Shown piece after piece: positions 1 through 9,597 of a stretch of DNA of 64,000 nt. Numbering within the stretch: position 1 is the stretch's first letter; each line of letters begins with the position of its first letter. The notes under the pieces were generated by a model that ran no database searches, was not told where the DNA came from, and was given only the letters and a program-made list of their open reading frames with translations. The stretch is from Gentiana macrophylla (lineage: Eukaryota > Streptophyta > Magnoliopsida > Gentianales > Gentianaceae): NCBI GenBank assembly GCA_026214975.1, contig CM047808.1, forward strand, positions 66,056,583-66,120,582. The letters run 5' to 3'. The translations under genes were made by a program, and so were the position numbers.

Positions 1-255
1 TTCGATTGTTTGAGTAGTTATTCATATCTAGATGATGTAGATCTAGGATATGACGTTAGGGCAGTGGTGATACCTTGTCTATAAGGATCCCATATCCTAC
101 GTCCTCTACCTAATATCTACGGATGAATCTGTCTGTGTGTTTAATTTACGTGTATTTAGATTAGTTTATATGATGTCCTGATGATTCGCTATATAATCCG
201 ATTCGTATATGAAACGCCGAGAAATATGTTCGGGATGTAAACACTGGGAGTTAGA

Positions 256-315
256 CTCTCGGGTGACCGAGAGGTGTCACTCGATCGACGAGAGCACCTA
301 TTCGGTCGACCGAGA
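256..315. repeat. Three spaced imperfect palindromes of CGAGAG type
   Basis: Three short imperfect palindromes lie in a row at 256-273 (CTCTCGGGTGACCGAGAG), 280-294 (CTCGATCGACGAGAG) and 301-315 (TTCGGTCGACCGAGA). Their centres are about 22 bp apart, roughly two turns of B-DNA. The core GATCGA/GGTCGACC is itself palindromic. They sit in the non-coding interior of Copia-1. The function is unknown; a dimeric protein-binding array is one reading. Confidence 0.5.
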
Positions 316-2578
316 GTTGTCAAACCTGTTTCATCCGTTAATCGATCACGCTTTATGATTAGGTTAGCTTAATTGAATTTATTATCTCAGTAGGTATGGC
401 TATGGCTACGTCACTCGCTTAATTTAATTAAAATGTGTAAAAAGGAAATACCGATATAAAACTCTTAGATAGGCTTAGGAATTGATCTTCGGACGTTCAA
501 CGTTATCTAGGTAGGTTTATATTAGGGAATTGCGTGCACCTTGTTACACGTAGATCGTAAACTAGCATGAGACTATAACTTTATAATTGTTAGTTGGACG
601 AGGGTTTGAGTGATCGTCTGGGAAGTACGCCTAACCAAAGGAATGTTGCCCGGGCGAGGTGTACGGTCAATATCGGCATCCTTAGAGTAGTAAGCATGTG
701 AGTTATATGAGATGGAGGCACCAAAATGCGAAGTCACGTAACAATACCACAGTGATATAGTGACCTACCGGTGCTACATCAAGCTTAGAGGATGACTCCC
801 GTAGCCAATATAAATATATATGAACGGATTAGTAGTTGATGAGTTTTGTTGTCATATAAATTGTCTAGATCCAAATGATCACGGTTGTAATTGGGCAGTT
901 GATTACGTTATGTGTTTACATGTTGTTTATATATTTGAGTGTGTTTTTCTTTTCTCGTACTTTATGTTGGTCATAGACCGTATTTGTCAAACGAAATAAA
1001 TAGGTTGACTATTTAAGCTAGGATCCACAAATTGATTCCATGTGGGATCGACCTCGACTCTATCTAGCTATACTGCGATTGAACCTAGTTCACTTGCTAG
1101 TGGTTATTTAGGCATCGAGTTAGTAATTTAACTTGACTTCAATCAGTGAACACCATCCGTAGTGGGACGAAATCAAAGCGCCGTAAGGTGTCACCCTTCT
1201 CTCACTTTCTTGTTTCTATAGTAGAGGCCGTGGGGTTGGCTGTCGCCTCCCCCACTCCCACTCAATATTTTGGAAGTGGTGGTGGGTTAACTAACCACGT
1301 CTTTTTGATGTTATCATAAAAGCACATCAAATCAAGGATTCCGAATGGTGTCGGTAACGTAGGCAAGCCTACCCGTCCTATTCGTTGGAAACATATGTGA
1401 CAGTCGGACGGAATCGGGTCAAGAGAGCCCCATTGAGATAAGAAGGAATCACCCCTCCACTCTCCATTGTAGCTTAGTCTTGCCGGACCCCCGTGCATAC
1501 ATCACACTAGGAGGGTTAAGTCGGTCGAGCGAAGCTCAGTTGACCACCCAACCTTTATACGCGAACCGTTTTTATCCAAGATTTATTGTTCTTTTACCAT
1601 CATTCAATCTCGTAGACACTACGAATTGAAAAACATGATCTCGTTTGGGCTCTTAAGGCGGTTCACCGAGAACACTCACCGAAAGGCTTAACGATTTCAT
1701 AACCCGTCCTCAGATCTTTAATTAGTTACTAAATTAATTAATTACACGTATTAATTAAATTTCAACTAATTATGCGAGTTTGTATACATGCCTATTTTAA
1801 TTACCAAAATTAAAATTCTACATGTATGCATGGAGTGGATTTATGATATGATGCATTTCATGGTAATTACGATTTTATATCTATTTTATGATCAAACACA
1901 TAAAAAATAAATTGCAAAAAATTTAAACACCGAGATGGATCGTTCGTACCCCTGTATCTAATCTATCCTAGGAAAGCAGTAAATTACAATCTTGTTGTCT
2001 TCATGTCTCCGATCTTCGAACCTTGAACCACGAACCCGAAAGGAGAAGGGGCCTTTATTTTATAAAATAAAAAAAAAAAATATTTCGAATTATTTTTTAT
2101 TTTATTTTATTAAAACAACATATTTTTATTCAAGAAAAATAAATTTTTTTTTTCAAAATTGCCGATTTTATATAAAAAAAAATTAGGGTTTGATAAAAAA
2201 AAAAGAAACCCTAGCCGTGTGGTACAAAATAATAAAAAAATTTCCGCCCCGACTCCTATTCATACCTCGAGTTCCGTCTTCATCCCGTGTTCATCATCGT
2301 TCTTCAGGAATTACAAAAAATGAAAAAAATAGCCGAAAAATAAATAAATAAAAACAAAAACTTTTACATCAATCCTATGCTCAAACGATCTAAATCGAGA
2401 GAGCTTACAATAGTTCTAACGAGTAAACAGTACCAACCCCAATCCATCGCTTCAAACCACAACAATCGCAACATAAAAAAATGCAAATATTCGGCCCCTA
2501 TATAAAATAATTTGGGACACAAAAACTACTTGTTTTCCACTCCTAGATCTAATATTTTATACGTATAAATATAGATAA

Positions 2579-2594
2579 CCTGGCTCTTCTACCA
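2579..2594 (-). other. Copia-1 primer binding site (initiator tRNA-Met type)
   Basis: Read on the minus strand the site is TGGTAGAAGAGCCAGG, directly after the LTR end. It resembles the plant copia consensus TGGTATCAGAGCCAGG, which pairs with initiator tRNA-Met, with two changes. It fixes the LTR boundary and the minus-strand orientation of Copia-1. Confidence 0.75.
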
Positions 2595-2595
2595 C

Positions 2596-3248
2596 TGTTA
2601 GTAATATCATCCGCAACGGAATCGATTTAAGGATCTAGATCTATAACTTACACGTAATAAAATAACTAGATCTACATCTACAAGGGGGTTGTAGATCATA
2701 CCTCTTGAATCTCAAAATCCAAGTAGAAGAACCGCAAACAAAAGAGGGTGTGAAGAGAACCACGATCTTCCGCACGTGTGATCCAAGCAACACCCGATGG
2801 AAGGAAATCCTCGTCTCGAATCCCTCCCGATATGCTACTCAGGAAACCTCCAAGATTTTCCCTCTCACCCTCTTGGCCGAAATTTATCTATCCTCTCTCT
2901 ACGAGATGATAGTCGAATTTTTTGTGTGTGTTTAGGCTTGGGAGAACTCTCTTTATATAGGAGAGTAATCCAATAAATAAAAGATAATCCCAAAATATTC
3001 TAGAACAAATCTAGAATAATCTTTATCTTTATTTCTTAACATAAAATATTTATCTAATAAATATGTTGTGCACATGTCTTATTAATCCATAAGAAAACTA
3101 ATTGCCGAAAATTTCATCCTTCCTCCTAGGGTTGGATTTCGGCCATGACACACACATTGGGCCAAGATTATGAAAAATGTCTTTTTCATATATTTAATTA
3201 TTTAGCCCAACTAATTTAATAGTCCACTAAACAATTAATTCGTATATC
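2596..3248 (-). repeat. Copia-1 5' LTR, 3' part (left of the Athila-1 insertion)
   Basis: On the plus strand this begins TGTTAG; the far end of the same LTR at 18,477 ends CTAACA, giving matching terminal inverted repeats. It is interrupted at the ATATC target site by Athila-1 and resumes at 17,371. Without the insertion the LTR would be about 1.76 kb. Positions 2701-2912 recur at 63,789-64,000 with three differences. The 76-codon frame at 2705-2935 lies inside the LTR and I do not regard it as a gene. Confidence 0.8.
3244..3248. repeat. Athila-1 target-site duplication, left copy (ATATC)
   Basis: ATATC immediately precedes the TGTTCA start of the left LTR and recurs at 17,366-17,370 directly after the right LTR. 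This is a 5-bp duplication as made by Ty3/gypsy integrases. Confidence 0.9.
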
Positions 3249-4818
3249 TGTTCACGGATTTTTGCAATGAAAAACAAACAAGTAATAAAAAATAATCCGG
3301 TTTACCCCAAGTGTAGGGATCGTAGTATAGAGGTTGATACCGGGTCGATCTTACGGGAAATCGGGGTTGCTTAATCTAGTTTTTATTATCTAACCTAACT
3401 ATGTCACGATTACTACTAAAAAGATACGAAAATAAAACAGTGAAGAACTAAAATGAAAAACTAAACTAACAATAAGACTAACTGGACAGAAGATCGAGAT
3501 CTAAAGCCAGGAAAATATGGTTACGAACAAAATTATCTAAACTAAATCTATTCTAAATCTATTATGAAATAAAGATTGTAAATTTACTAAGCAATTCAAG
3601 TTCAAGTGATTTAATCAATAATTTACGATCGAACAAGCTAGTGATCCACCTATCCTACAACAATCAATTTCTATCTCGATTATCTCGTGATTTCTAACCA
3701 AGTTGTGATTCACCTAGCCAAGGTATGAACTCCTAATTTCTTAGACAAGTTCGCCTATTAATCTTCTATCTTTCGATCCTAAAGATTAACGCTTTCTAAC
3801 CCAATGTGTGAAATTTATAAATTTCTAACCTAGAAATATAACCTAATAACTCTCCTTATTTAGATCAAAGATCTATTCTTTATCATGGCGATCTAGGGTT
3901 TAACATGATTCTCATCAATATAAACAATCAACATGCAAAGATCTTTCGATATAAATTGCGTAAATAACATGATAAACATGATAAAGAGACAACTTGAATT
4001 AAATACTCACAAGACAATCGAGAAACGAAACGGAATTGCTGATCGGATGGCTTCACAACGTTGTTTAATAGAGGTCTAGACTCTTAACATCACCTTTGAG
4101 CTCGAATTACTTGAATGAAAGTACATCAAAGTGTTTGATCTAAACTAGAGATTTAAGAGCATAAACTTTGAGTAAAAACTAATAAAAATCGCAGCTAGGC
4201 CGCCCTAGGGTTTAGGGTTCGAATAAGGATGTTATTATGTGGAGAAAACGCAGCCTTTTTATAGATTTCTGAGGCGGTTCAGCAAAGGCGGTTTAAGGAC
4301 GCCCGTCCAAAGAATCAAACGCCCGTCCAACCTTCAATGCAAACTTCAAATCGGGCCAAGTCATGGTCAGACGTCCGTCCTTCTTCAATTTGGATGCTCG
4401 TTCAGAAATTTAAACAAAACTCTGATATGAATTTGCCAACCTGGACGCCCGTCCGAATAACCAGACGCCCATCCAGTGGACGGAGAATTGAACGCACGTT
4501 CACTTGATCAAAAGTCGATTTTCCTTCCTTTATCTCTTTTTCATCAAATAAATCCGACATTTATCTTCTTTCAATCATCTTTTGAGCCGCAATTTTGCAT
4601 CTACAAGACATTAAAAACATCGCAAAGTGTAATAATATTCAAATAAACACAAAATCATCAATAAAACACATAAATTAACCAATTTTGCGAATAAACAGTT
4701 TAAAAACTCATTTGCTCAATAAATCAATTAAACACTTAATTTCTATGCGAATTATACGAATATGGAGAGAATTGTTACAAAATATAACGATATAAATCAT
4801 ATAAAATCACCCTTAAGA
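3249..4818 (-). repeat. Athila-1 3' LTR
   Basis: The LTR is 1570 bp and begins TGTTCA on the plus strand. It matches 15,794-17,365 almost base for base, including the shared starting block at 3251-3357. The far end reads TTAAGA instead of TTAACA, so one terminal base of the CA/TG end has mutated. The region 4297-4502 holds the spaced GGACG-type palindromes. The short frames inside it are not credible genes. Confidence 0.9.
4297..4502. repeat. Cluster of paired GGACGNNCGTCC-like palindromes (left LTR)
   Basis: Copies include GGACGCCCGTCC at 4297-4308 and 4443-4454, ACGCCCGTCC at 4319-4328, ACGTCCGTCC at 4371-4380, GGATGCTCGTTC near 4392 and AGACGCCCATCC at 4463-4474. Neighbouring copies come in pairs about 20-22 bp apart. 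The same motif family recurs in the 3' region, the leader and the other LTR of Athila-1. Confidence 0.7.
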
Positions 4819-4834
4819 TTTCCCCCACACTTAG
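4819..4834 (-). other. Athila-1 polypurine tract
   Basis: The minus-strand reading is GTGTGGGGGAAATCT, directly abutting the 3' LTR, as expected for the plus-strand primer. Just upstream on the minus strand GCTCGGGACGAGC forms a small inverted repeat. Confidence 0.85.
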
Positions 4835-6360
4835 CTTTTGCTCGTCCCGAGCAAAACAAGACAAGATAAAGGCTCGAGAAAAGATAGACATCTCAGCAAG
4901 TACAAGGCATATTCAATAAATTAGCGGTTCACCCCGGTGTGTGTGCATAGCCATAACAAACTTCCACTAAGTCCAAACTTGAAAATTTCAAAGCAAACTA
5001 GCTAATACCCCCTTCAAACTAGAGATAACTGATACTTATAAGATGTACCCTACAAACGTGACATATCCCGAAAAAGATGATAGAATACATCTAGGGCCTT
5101 TCTAATATACTCAGAGGATAATCCCTACAACATATCTGTCAGTTTATACTGGGGATAAGGTATACGATAACTAAGTCTTCCATTCATTTCATACTAGATT
5201 CCTCATATAAGTTGATTTAATTAACTTCACATTTAAACGCACATCAGAATGAGCTCCTGCCCTGTCATAGTAGAATAGGATATTCGTGATATACCCTACC
5301 TTACTCAAATCATAAGGCAGCTTCTTCTGACTGTCGTGAGCTTCTGGTCATCACAGTGGTATAGGACATTCGTGATACGCCCTAACTCACTCCAATCATC
5401 GACCAGCTTTCAACACACCCAATTATTTCATTTACTTAAAACAAATTTTTCAACAACATTAGTTACATTTTACTTATCACATTCAAACCTAAGATATTCA
5501 CAGTATATCATGTTTTGGATCTAAACACAAACTATCATAATCCTCACGATGCATACGTTAGCACTAAGCATATGACTTATAAGATAACAAAAATCACTAA
5601 TCAAAAGGGGTATAGCTTTATATTATAGCTCATCATTCACTATGGCTCGTGAAAAATATATATCGGGTGAAACAACTAACTTACTGAACATACAGTATAT
5701 AGCATCAATGACTATAAAAAAAACAAACAAAGATTACGCATTGCTGACTCGGGACAGAACAAAAATTTTGAAAAAGTTAGCTCATTTTGCATAGAAACAT
5801 AACGAAGTAAGCAAATGATCGATACTCATAACCATTCCCCTCCCCCACACTTAAACCACAACATGTCCTCAGGTTGTACAGAATTTAAAAAGAAATGAAG
5901 TACTTAGCTGATTGCGCAGATATTCGAGCCGTTGGTCAGGCTGGTGCATGAAAAGGCCAACGCTCTCGAAGGCGTATAGAACTCGTTCCAACATGACTCA
6001 AATTTTACCTCGACAAAACGTCTAGAAAGATATCTGCACTACTTGACAACCACAGAAGAAATTTCGGGGAAAACGGGGGAATATTATCGCAAAAATGAAA
6101 AAGAATGATAAGGATAAAGATAAAAAAGAATAATCATTCAGCACAATAAAAATCGAAAATAATAGCAATGTCAATCATCGAAATACAAGACAAAGTATGA
6201 AATAGCCTTATGGTGTACATGATCCATCGAAAATGAGAAGCATACGGAAACCGATAGTCGCTTACAAAAGAGAAATACAATGAATCAGCAATAAATCAAT
6301 AATAGTAGCAAGATACAACCAAATCGAAGATGAAAATACAAAATACAGAATCAGAAATCA
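4835..6360 (-). other. Athila-1 3' non-coding region
   Basis: About 1.5 kb between the third ORF and the PPT with no credible ORF. It contains an imperfect two-copy tandem repeat of about 86 bp (around 5253-5325 and 5340-5411, each with GGAyATTCGTGATA) and a second PPT-like tract at 5833-5856. Nothing else stands out. Confidence 0.6.
5833..5856 (-). other. Second PPT-like purine tract of Athila-1
   Basis: Read on the minus strand this is TTTAAGTGTGGGGGAGGGGA. It shares AAGTGTGGGGGA with the true PPT region at 4819-4834 but lies about 1 kb before it. An extra purine tract could prime second-strand synthesis internally, or it may mark an earlier 3' end copied into the element. Confidence 0.55.
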
Positions 6361-7863
6361 GTCAGGGCTGCCTCGGGGGTGTGGAATCATCAACCGGAGG
6401 TACATCACCCGCAGAAGTAGTAGAAGAAGGTCCAGGCTGTGACGTAGGAGCCCCTGCTGCCGTGTCAGTCTGCTCCTCATCCGAAGATGACTCAGTATGA
6501 AGAACATCTGCAATGGCCTGCTCGATCTCGTTGGAGAAGACATAATCCATAGTACTCGGATTGAAGATTATGTCGTCCCTCGGAGGGCGATTCTAACTCA
6601 TACACCCCAAAATAGACAAGATATTGTTTTGTGAAGTCCTAATATCCTCCATCCAATCCCGTACACTGTTAGCCATGCTCAACCTCATCCGGACTGAGGG
6701 AGATAAAGTAGGAAGGGGGGAAACTGGAGGCGGTGCTGAAGTGGAGACAGGCTCATGTGCCTCTGTACCCTCAGACTGTCCCGAAGATCGTACTTTCTCC
6801 CACTACAAGTATCTAGGATTCTTCGGCTTGTGATCATTTTTGTATTCCGGCACTCCAGCATCTATGCATAAACTGTGGATCAAATGCGGACATATCAAAC
6901 ATCTTGCATATACTTTATGATTTGTGGTTATCTCATCGAAAACGGCTTGTCCGACATCCACATTCAGCTTAAAATTCAGAGCATACAACATCCCGAGGTC
7001 ACCAATGTGAAAATGAGTCAGGTTGTTCTTAGGTAACAACTGCTTCAATATAAAGCGACATTGGACCTTCCAATCCTCCGTCCAACTCGTCGTGACCAAT
7101 TCCTTTCTATCGCCGCCCGGTCTAAGTGTCCACGGCACCTCCGGGCACACTAACAATCTTAAATCCTCCAATGGATCCTCTCCGCATCCCCGCTTAGCTT
7201 TTATCGCCTCCTTATAGTCCAACCCCTCAAAAGGTGCCAAGTTGTATTTCTTTTATAACCTTAGGCGTAAACGGCACATTTACTCCCCAACCGTCATTAC
7301 TCCGGTTTCTAGATTCGTCTCCGAACAATTGGTGTAAAACTCACGAACCAATGTGGCATTAACCGAGTCATCGGGTTCTCATCAATCCCCCACTTCCTAT
7401 CCTTTAATAACCTCACAAACAAAGGATCAACTTGAGTCTCTAAAACAGCCCTCTCAATTAACATTGTTCGTGCTATATAATGCTTATTGTACACATCAAG
7501 AGCCTTGGGGTTTATGAATGGACGAGCTAATGGCATAGGAACCTGGGTCTAACGTTCTGTCTAGGTGGTCCAACCCTTTCACTTGCTTCCTCATGTCTAG
7601 GCCTAGATGCCGCACTACTCCGTTCACCCCCAGGGAAGTCTCACTAAAGGCACATCATCAAGATCCAACCAGTTCGGACTCATCACGCAGGTGGTGCTCT
7701 AGATTGAGCTTGTGTAGACCTAGGAAGATGTTCTCTTATAAGCACACCCGGTTAGGATCAACTAAGGCGGATCTCTACCACCTTTGGCCTCTTACTTGGT
7801 TCATTTGCAACTCCCTTACCATGCCTCTTTTGTACCTCTTTCGCACCATGATTAACTCAAAGC
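6361..7863 (-). pseudogene. Athila-1 third ORF (env-position, putative plant transposon protein family)
   Basis: Minus-strand segments at 7309-7536, 6803-7240 and 6361-6550, with weaker continuation up to about 7863, look like one reading frame broken by stops and a shift. The middle piece has a tryptophan-rich segment, then residues like LLPKNNLTHFHIGDLGMLYAL and a CPHLIHSLCIDAGVP stretch. This resembles the plant-specific domain often found after pol in Athila elements and annotated as putative plant transposon protein. The C-terminal piece is acidic and Ser/Pro-rich. Athila elements carry an env-like ORF in this position; I see no convincing signal peptide or membrane helix, so the env label is positional only. 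The plus-strand frame at 7593-8069 is antisense shadow. Confidence 0.6.
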
Positions 7864-8784
7864 TAAACCAACAACCATCCCAAACCATAATTCAAACAAA
7901 CTACCCGTTTATCGTCCAAACGGGATTTCAAAACCAATTCAACACCAAACCAACACCAAAACCACAATGCAACCCATCCATGATCCATCAACATCACCCC
8001 AATCATCAACAAGGCAAGAAACAAAAACAAAACAAGAGAAAAAAAACAAATAAGGTAAGATTCATATAAAAGAGTCGACTCGAAGATCGAACTAAAAAAA
8101 ATTAAATAACTCTTGAAAAGTTGATAAAAACTTACTAAATAGGATGATGGGATGATGATAAAGAGGATTAGAAGTCCAAACAATGCCAAGTAGAACACAA
8201 AAATCGAATTTTTTGCTTCAAAAGGTCGGACTATAAAGGTCACTGAATCCGATTAAATGTTGTTTGTTGGAGGATTTGGAGTGAAAAATCGAAAAGAGGG
8301 GATTGAGAGCTGTTGATAGAGCCTTGAATCGCTCAATTTGGTTTAGAAATAAGGATTTTAGTGCAAAAAGGGTGGAGAAGTCTGGTTTGAAATTTGAAAA
8401 TTCAGGATTCGAATGAAGCTCAGGGTTGGAGGTATTTATAGGAACAGGGTTGAACGGGCGTCCAGACAACCGGACGAGCGTTCACTAGGGATGGTATGAA
8501 CTGGACGGGCGTCCAGAATAAACAAACGCTCGTCCAAGTTTGAAAAACGAATACAGAGTTGGAGGGAGTTAGGCGGACGGGCGTCCACTGAGAATGGACG
8601 AACGTTCGCATAGAAAAACAAACCAGACGGGCGTCCATCACTATGGACGGATGTCCAATGCAGAAAATAAGCAACACTATATAATTTCCATTGAATTCAA
8701 ATTCCAACTTGCACTTTCTCATTAAAACTAAATAAAACTTCAATAATACAAAAGAAAACTAGAACAAAACATAAAACACTAGAA
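7864..8784 (-). other. Athila-1 spacer between the 143-codon ORF and the third ORF
   Basis: About 0.9 kb without a supported gene. Overlapping short frames (8218-8469, 8420-8743) have no domain and low-complexity composition. It holds a cluster of paired GGACG-type palindromes at 8453-8656. Confidence 0.5.
8453..8656. repeat. Cluster of paired GGACGGGCGTCC palindromes (3' region)
   Basis: The pairs read AACGGGCGTCC with GGACGAGCGTTC, GGACGGGCGTCC with AACGCTCGTCC, GGACGGGCGTCC with GGACGAACGTTC, and AGACGGGCGTCC with GGACGGATGTCC. Spacers of about 7-10 bp give centre-to-centre distances near 20-22 bp. The first member of each pair is usually the strong palindrome and the second a degenerate one. 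Confidence 0.7.
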
Positions 8785-8840
8785 GTTAGTGGGTTGCCTC
8801 CCACCGAGCGCTTTTGTTTAACGTCGTTTGCTCGACGAAA
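8785..8840 (-). repeat. Conserved Athila post-ORF motif, copy 2
   Basis: On the minus strand it contains ACGACGTTAAACAAAAGCGC followed by GGTGGGAGGCAACCCAC. This motif is familiar downstream of pol in many plant Athila-type elements. A related copy lies at 9372-9416. The two copies bracket the 143-codon ORF. Confidence 0.7.
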
Positions 8841-8853
8841 CGGCCTAACGACG

Positions 8854-9285
8854 CTAGTCATCGTAAATCTCCGCCCAATCCACAATCCGGATCAGACGGC
8901 GGAGCATGTCAATAGCAGGAGGAAAATCATACTCGTCCTGTAAAGCCCAGTCCTCGCCAGCAACATCCACTCCTCGGAAATGCTCAGCTTGCAGCACTAG
9001 CGCACAGTCAGTCAGCATCGAATCATTGAGGATTGTATACGATTGTCCTAAAGTCTCCTGTAGGTCCTCTGAACTAAAATCTCCACCTCCCGAAGATCGG
9101 GGTACAATGAGAACATATGTAACGGTCCTGATGCGGGTACTAATATCAAAGTCTACGTTGAAAATGATATTCCCTCCGGGTCCGTCACCTAGAGTGATAA
9201 GTGGGATCCTACTAATGAAAGGAAAATCCTGTGGTAGAACTCCGTAATCCATATCTAAGAACACAGCTAAACTTAACAGATTCAA
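8854..9285 (-). CDS. Hypothetical 143-codon ORF between pol and the third ORF of Athila-1
   Basis: This intact minus-strand frame begins MNLLSLAVFLDMDYGVLPQD and ends VDWAEIYDD. It is the longest unbroken frame outside gag and pol in this element. I recognise no domain. The composition is acidic and hydrophobic, with a Gly/Ser-rich loop (SSGGGDFSSED) near residue 65 and no obvious membrane helix. It lies between two copies of the conserved post-ORF motif, so it may be a duplicated or captured module. It could also be a chance ORF: the antisense strand is open too (8906-9247). Confidence that it is a gene is modest. Confidence 0.35.
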   Translation of the reverse strand: MNLLSLAVFLDMDYGVLPQDFPFISRIPLITLGDGPGGNIIFNVDFDISTRIRTVTYVLIVPRSSGGGDFSSEDLQETLGQSYTILNDSMLTDCALVLQAEHFRGVDVAGEDWALQDEYDFPPAIDMLRRLIRIVDWAEIYDD

Positions 9286-9371
9286 ACAAAATCTTAATTA
9301 GACTTAAGATAAAAACTAAATCAAAGGAAAAAAAACATAAAAGAGAGTACTAATATAATAAAGGATATCTA

Positions 9372-9416
9372 GGATGTCCCCTAGTGGCGCTTTTGGTTAA
9401 TGTCGTTAGCTCGACA
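9372..9416 (-). repeat. Conserved Athila post-ORF motif, copy 1
   Basis: The minus strand reads GAGTGTCGAGCTAACGACAT, then TAACCAAAAGCGCC and a degenerate GGGGACATCC tail. It resembles copy 2 at 8785-8840. The pol tail frame stops inside the GAGCTAA of this motif, so it marks the true 3' end of pol. Confidence 0.65.
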
Positions 9417-9597
9417 CTCTTTTAGCTCCTGGATCAGGCCAGTTAAATTTTCTACCAGCCACTACCTCGTGTAGGCTTTGATCAGTAGTGTGGCTATAGA
9501 AACAGCATCTAACACATGGGGTTAATTCTTTAATTGCCCTCCACACATGTTTAATCCTCCCCACGGTTGATTTCTTCTTCTTCTGACGACGTTTCAA
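9406..9597 (-). pseudogene. Athila-1 pol C-terminal tail after an in-frame stop
   Basis: This is 63 codons in the same frame as the preceding integrase segment, separated from it only by one TAG at 9598-9600. It is basic at the start (KRRQKKKK) and ends GAKRVSS at the conserved motif. Either the stop is a mutation and this is the original pol C-terminus, or pol ends at the TAG. The frame is otherwise clean, which favours a single nonsense change. Confidence 0.5.

Larger units (their letters stand above)
1..2595 (-). mobile_element. Copia-1 internal region, non-coding, runs off the left edge
   Basis: This stretch follows the PBS of the Copia-1 5' LTR when read on the minus strand, so it is the leader and internal region of that element. 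I find no open reading frame with gag or pol features. The longest, a 78-codon minus frame at 1262-1498, has no recognisable domain. About 2.6 kb with no gag suggests a non-autonomous (LARD-like) element or an unusually long leader; the other end lies outside the window. Positions 2060-2210 are rich in A and T homopolymers. Positions 256-315 carry three spaced palindromes, listed separately. Confidence 0.5.

Noticed and set aside
1262..1498. 78-codon minus-strand ORF in Copia-1
   Set aside because: No homology recognised, no neighbours in frame, and the Pro/Gly/Trp-rich composition suggests chance.
2705..2935. 76-codon ORF repeated at the right edge
   Set aside because: It lies wholly inside the Copia-1 LTR and its duplication is explained by the LTR repeat, not by a gene family.
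5253..5411. Two-copy tandem repeat of about 86 bp
   Set aside because: Only two diverged copies in a non-coding region; not enough to call a satellite or regulatory array.
7593..8069. 158-codon plus-strand ORF
   Set aside because: It is antisense to the N-terminal part of the Athila third ORF and to an A/C-rich spacer; composition is low-complexity (Gln/Asn/Lys) and no domain is visible.
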